Source: Achromobacter insolitus
GTDB taxonomy: Bacteria; Pseudomonadota; Gammaproteobacteria; Burkholderiales; Burkholderiaceae_B
DNA length: 64,000 bases
Direction of reading: 5' to 3'
NCBI RefSeq assembly: GCF_002209555.1
Contig: NZ_NJIF01000004.1
Span: 248,001 to 312,000, forward strand
Shown here: piece after piece, positions 62,464 to 64,000 of the stretch
How the letters are laid out: each line of letters opens with the position of its first letter
Position numbering within the stretch: the first letter of the stretch is position 1
The notes under the pieces: model-generated
Told to the model about the DNA's origin: nothing
Databases searched by the model: none
The model's input: only the letters and a program-made list of their open reading frames with translations
Translations under genes and position numbers: made by a program

Positions 62464-63153
62464 ATGAACATCAAGCATTCCTCGGGCGCGCTTCTACTGA
62501 GCCTTGCGGCCACGATTTTGTCGACGGGCTGTTCCACCGCCCCACAACCGGCGGAATCCGGTTTCCTCCCTGATTACTCGCTTCTGCATCAAGCGCCGGC
62601 CCCCGACGGCGGCACCCGGCTCGTTTACCTGAACCCCGCATTCAACCCGTCGCGCTACACCGCGGTCTGGCTCGATCCCGTGATGTATTACCCCGAGCCC
62701 CAGCCTTCCGCGGACGTTTCCCTGGAAACCCTCACGGAAATACGCGATGCGGTCAACGAAACCCTCAGGCGCAAGGTGGGCGAGCGCGTGAGGCTGGTCG
62801 ATCGCGCCGAACCGGGCGTCGCCCATATACGCATCGCAATCACGGCGGTAGGCACCTCTGCGCAAGCGCTGCGAGCCTATCAATACATCCCTATCGCCCT
62901 GGTCATGACCGAGGCCAAGGCCGCCATGGAAGGAGGCATGGCGCGCAACGCGACCGTCGCCATCGAGGCGCGGGTCACGGACAGCATGACGGACGAATTG
63001 CTGTATGCGTCCGTGCGGGGCGGCACGGGCGAGAAGGTCGCCAACGCCACCCAAGGCGCCGGCGGCGTCCGCCTGTCCAAGCTGCAACCGCTGATAGATG
63101 AATGGACTACGGGCGCTGCCCAGGAAATCGGGAAGTACGTCCGGGAACGGTGA
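62464..63153 (+). CDS. DUF3313 domain lipoprotein
   Basis: Lipoprotein of 229 residues. The signal peptide has a lipobox-like STGC with the modified cysteine at 23. The mature part fits the DUF3313 family (SGFLPDYSLLHQAPAPDGGT, SRYTAVWLDPVMYYPEP, AHIRIAITAVGTSA). AAGGAACT precedes ATG 62464. Function unknown. It is followed 81 bases later by the DUF1254 gene on the same strand. Confidence 0.85.
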   Translation: MNIKHSSGALLLSLAATILSTGCSTAPQPAESGFLPDYSLLHQAPAPDGGTRLVYLNPAFNPSRYTAVWLDPVMYYPEPQPSADVSLETLTEIRDAVNETLRRKVGERVRLVDRAEPGVAHIRIAITAVGTSAQALRAYQYIPIALVMTEAKAAMEGGMARNATVAIEARVTDSMTDELLYASVRGGTGEKVANATQGAGGVRLSKLQPLIDEWTTGAAQEIGKYVRER

Positions 63154-63234
63154 AGCAAGGTATCGGGCGGCACAGTCCTGGCTGTGCTGCGGCCCTTCGT
63201 GATTTTCAAACCATGATTCCGTTGGAGCGATCCT

Positions 63235-64000
63235 ATGAAGCTGACACGCCGCACATTGAACACGGGCGCTCTTGCCCTGCTCGCAACCAGCGCCCTGCGC
63301 AGGCCCGCCCGGGCTGCCGATGGCTTGGTCGCGGATTTGCCTGAAGGCGACGAGCAATTCGGCGTGGCCACCGATGTCTACGTCTACGCCTACCCGCTGG
63401 TGACGATGGAGATGACCAGGCGTGTCATCACCAACGTGGCGGAACCCAAGGGGACACGAGCGCCGATGGGGCATCTCATCAAGCTGCGGCAGTATCCCGA
63501 TGCGAAGTTCCGGGACGTGACGGCGCCCAATGCCGACACGCTCTACACCACGTCCTTCTTTGACGTCGGCGATGAGCCCTGGGTCGTCAGTCTGCCGGAC
63601 ATGAACGGACGCTATGCCTTGTTTCCGATGCTGGACGGCTGGACGACGGTATTCGACGTGCCCGGGAAACGCACGACGGGTACAGGACCGCAAACCTTCG
63701 TGGTGACCGGCCCCGGCTGGGAGGGCGCGATTCCACCAGGCATGACCCAGTACAAATCGCCGACCAGCATCGTCTGGTTGCTGGGCCGCATTTACTGCAC
63801 CGGCACTCAGGAGGACTACGCGGAAGTCCACAAGCTGCAGGATGAAGTGAAGCTCTGTCCGTTGAGCGCCTGGGGCAAGGATTGGAATCCCCCCGCAGGC
63901 AAGGTCGACCCCGCCATCGACATGAAGACCTCGGTGCGCGACCAGGTCAACAACATGGACGCGGTCGAGTACTTCAGCTTGTTTGCCCAGTTGCTCAAGC
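63235..64000 (+). CDS. DUF1254 domain protein (partial, 3' end outside window)
   Basis: The first 255 codons of a secreted DUF1254 (usually DUF1254/DUF1214) protein. A twin-arginine signal is likely (LTRRTLNTGALALLATSAL). The mature region has the family pattern: VYVYAYPLVTMEMTRRVITN, TAPNADTLYTTSFFDVGDEP and GRYALFPMLDGWTTVFDVPG. GGAG precedes ATG 63235. Function of the family is not settled. Confidence 0.88.
   Translation, partial: MKLTRRTLNTGALALLATSALRRPARAADGLVADLPEGDEQFGVATDVYVYAYPLVTMEMTRRVITNVAEPKGTRAPMGHLIKLRQYPDAKFRDVTAPNADTLYTTSFFDVGDEPWVVSLPDMNGRYALFPMLDGWTTVFDVPGKRTTGTGPQTFVVTGPGWEGAIPPGMTQYKSPTSIVWLLGRIYCTGTQEDYAEVHKLQDEVKLCPLSAWGKDWNPPAGKVDPAIDMKTSVRDQVNNMDAVEYFSLFAQLLK

Overview
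The window is high-GC, densely packed chromosomal DNA. Its gene content fits a member of the Alcaligenaceae, most like Achromobacter or Bordetella: three Bug-type periplasmic binding proteins, a complete fatty-acid oxidation locus, many CoA-ligase/CoA-transferase clusters, GntR/IclR/MarR/TetR regulators and Burkholderiales-type GC-rich intergenic palindromes. This assignment is inferred from the sequence; no database was searched. No prophage, insertion sequence, integrase or CRISPR array is visible.

Region 1 (1-17886) is an exopolysaccharide locus with two divergent arms. The minus arm holds wza (export lipoprotein), wzc (tyrosine autokinase/chain-length regulator) and a phosphomannomutase cut by the window edge. 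The plus arm holds a WcaJ-like initiating phosphoglycosyltransferase, a GDP-mannose mannosyl hydrolase, ManC, a VanZ-like protein, Gmd, Fcl, a Wzx flippase, two GT2 and two GT4 glycosyltransferases, a Wzy-like polymerase/ligase and a WcaF-like acetyltransferase. Together they make GDP-mannose and GDP-fucose and build, flip, polymerise and export a colanic-acid-like, fucose-containing polymer. Next come two LuxR-type regulators with degenerate receiver domains (17997-19774) and an orphan GINT1-like glycosyltransferase (20338-21942).

Region 2 (22298-36671) is a fatty-acid degradation locus: a TetR regulator with a PsrA-like palindrome, FadE, thiolase, FadJ-like enzyme, FadL porin, a second dehydrogenase/hydratase fusion, a second thiolase, a DUF4442 thioesterase-like protein, a chalcone-isomerase-like protein and FadD.

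Region 3 (36712-49536) is a run of small catabolic modules: sulfatase + Bug protein with a divergent MarR; a Fur-boxed TonB siderophore receptor; a probable D-threonate/D-erythronate operon (permease, DtnK-like kinase, PdxA2-like dehydrogenase, GntR); and a GntR/FCD regulator divergent from an FAH-family enzyme and a Bug protein.

Region 4 (49582-58826) is a CoA-dependent catabolic cluster: acyl-CoA ligase, two-subunit CoA-transferase-like enzyme, crotonase and CaiB-type transferase, divergent from a Bug protein and an FAD/NAD(P)-binding protein, and followed by an IclR regulator and a cysteine-dioxygenase-like protein. The palindrome TCCTA-N5-TAGGA, perfect at two of its promoters, suggests one IclR regulon. 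The crotonase and CoA-transferase-like subunits lack expected catalytic residues, so this is the best candidate for new chemistry.

Region 5 (58996-64000) holds a sirtuin, an uncharacterised anchored protein, two proteins sharing a small undescribed domain (one fused to a helix-turn-helix), a DUF3079 protein, tRNA-Arg(ACG), a DUF3313 lipoprotein and a DUF1254 protein cut by the window end.
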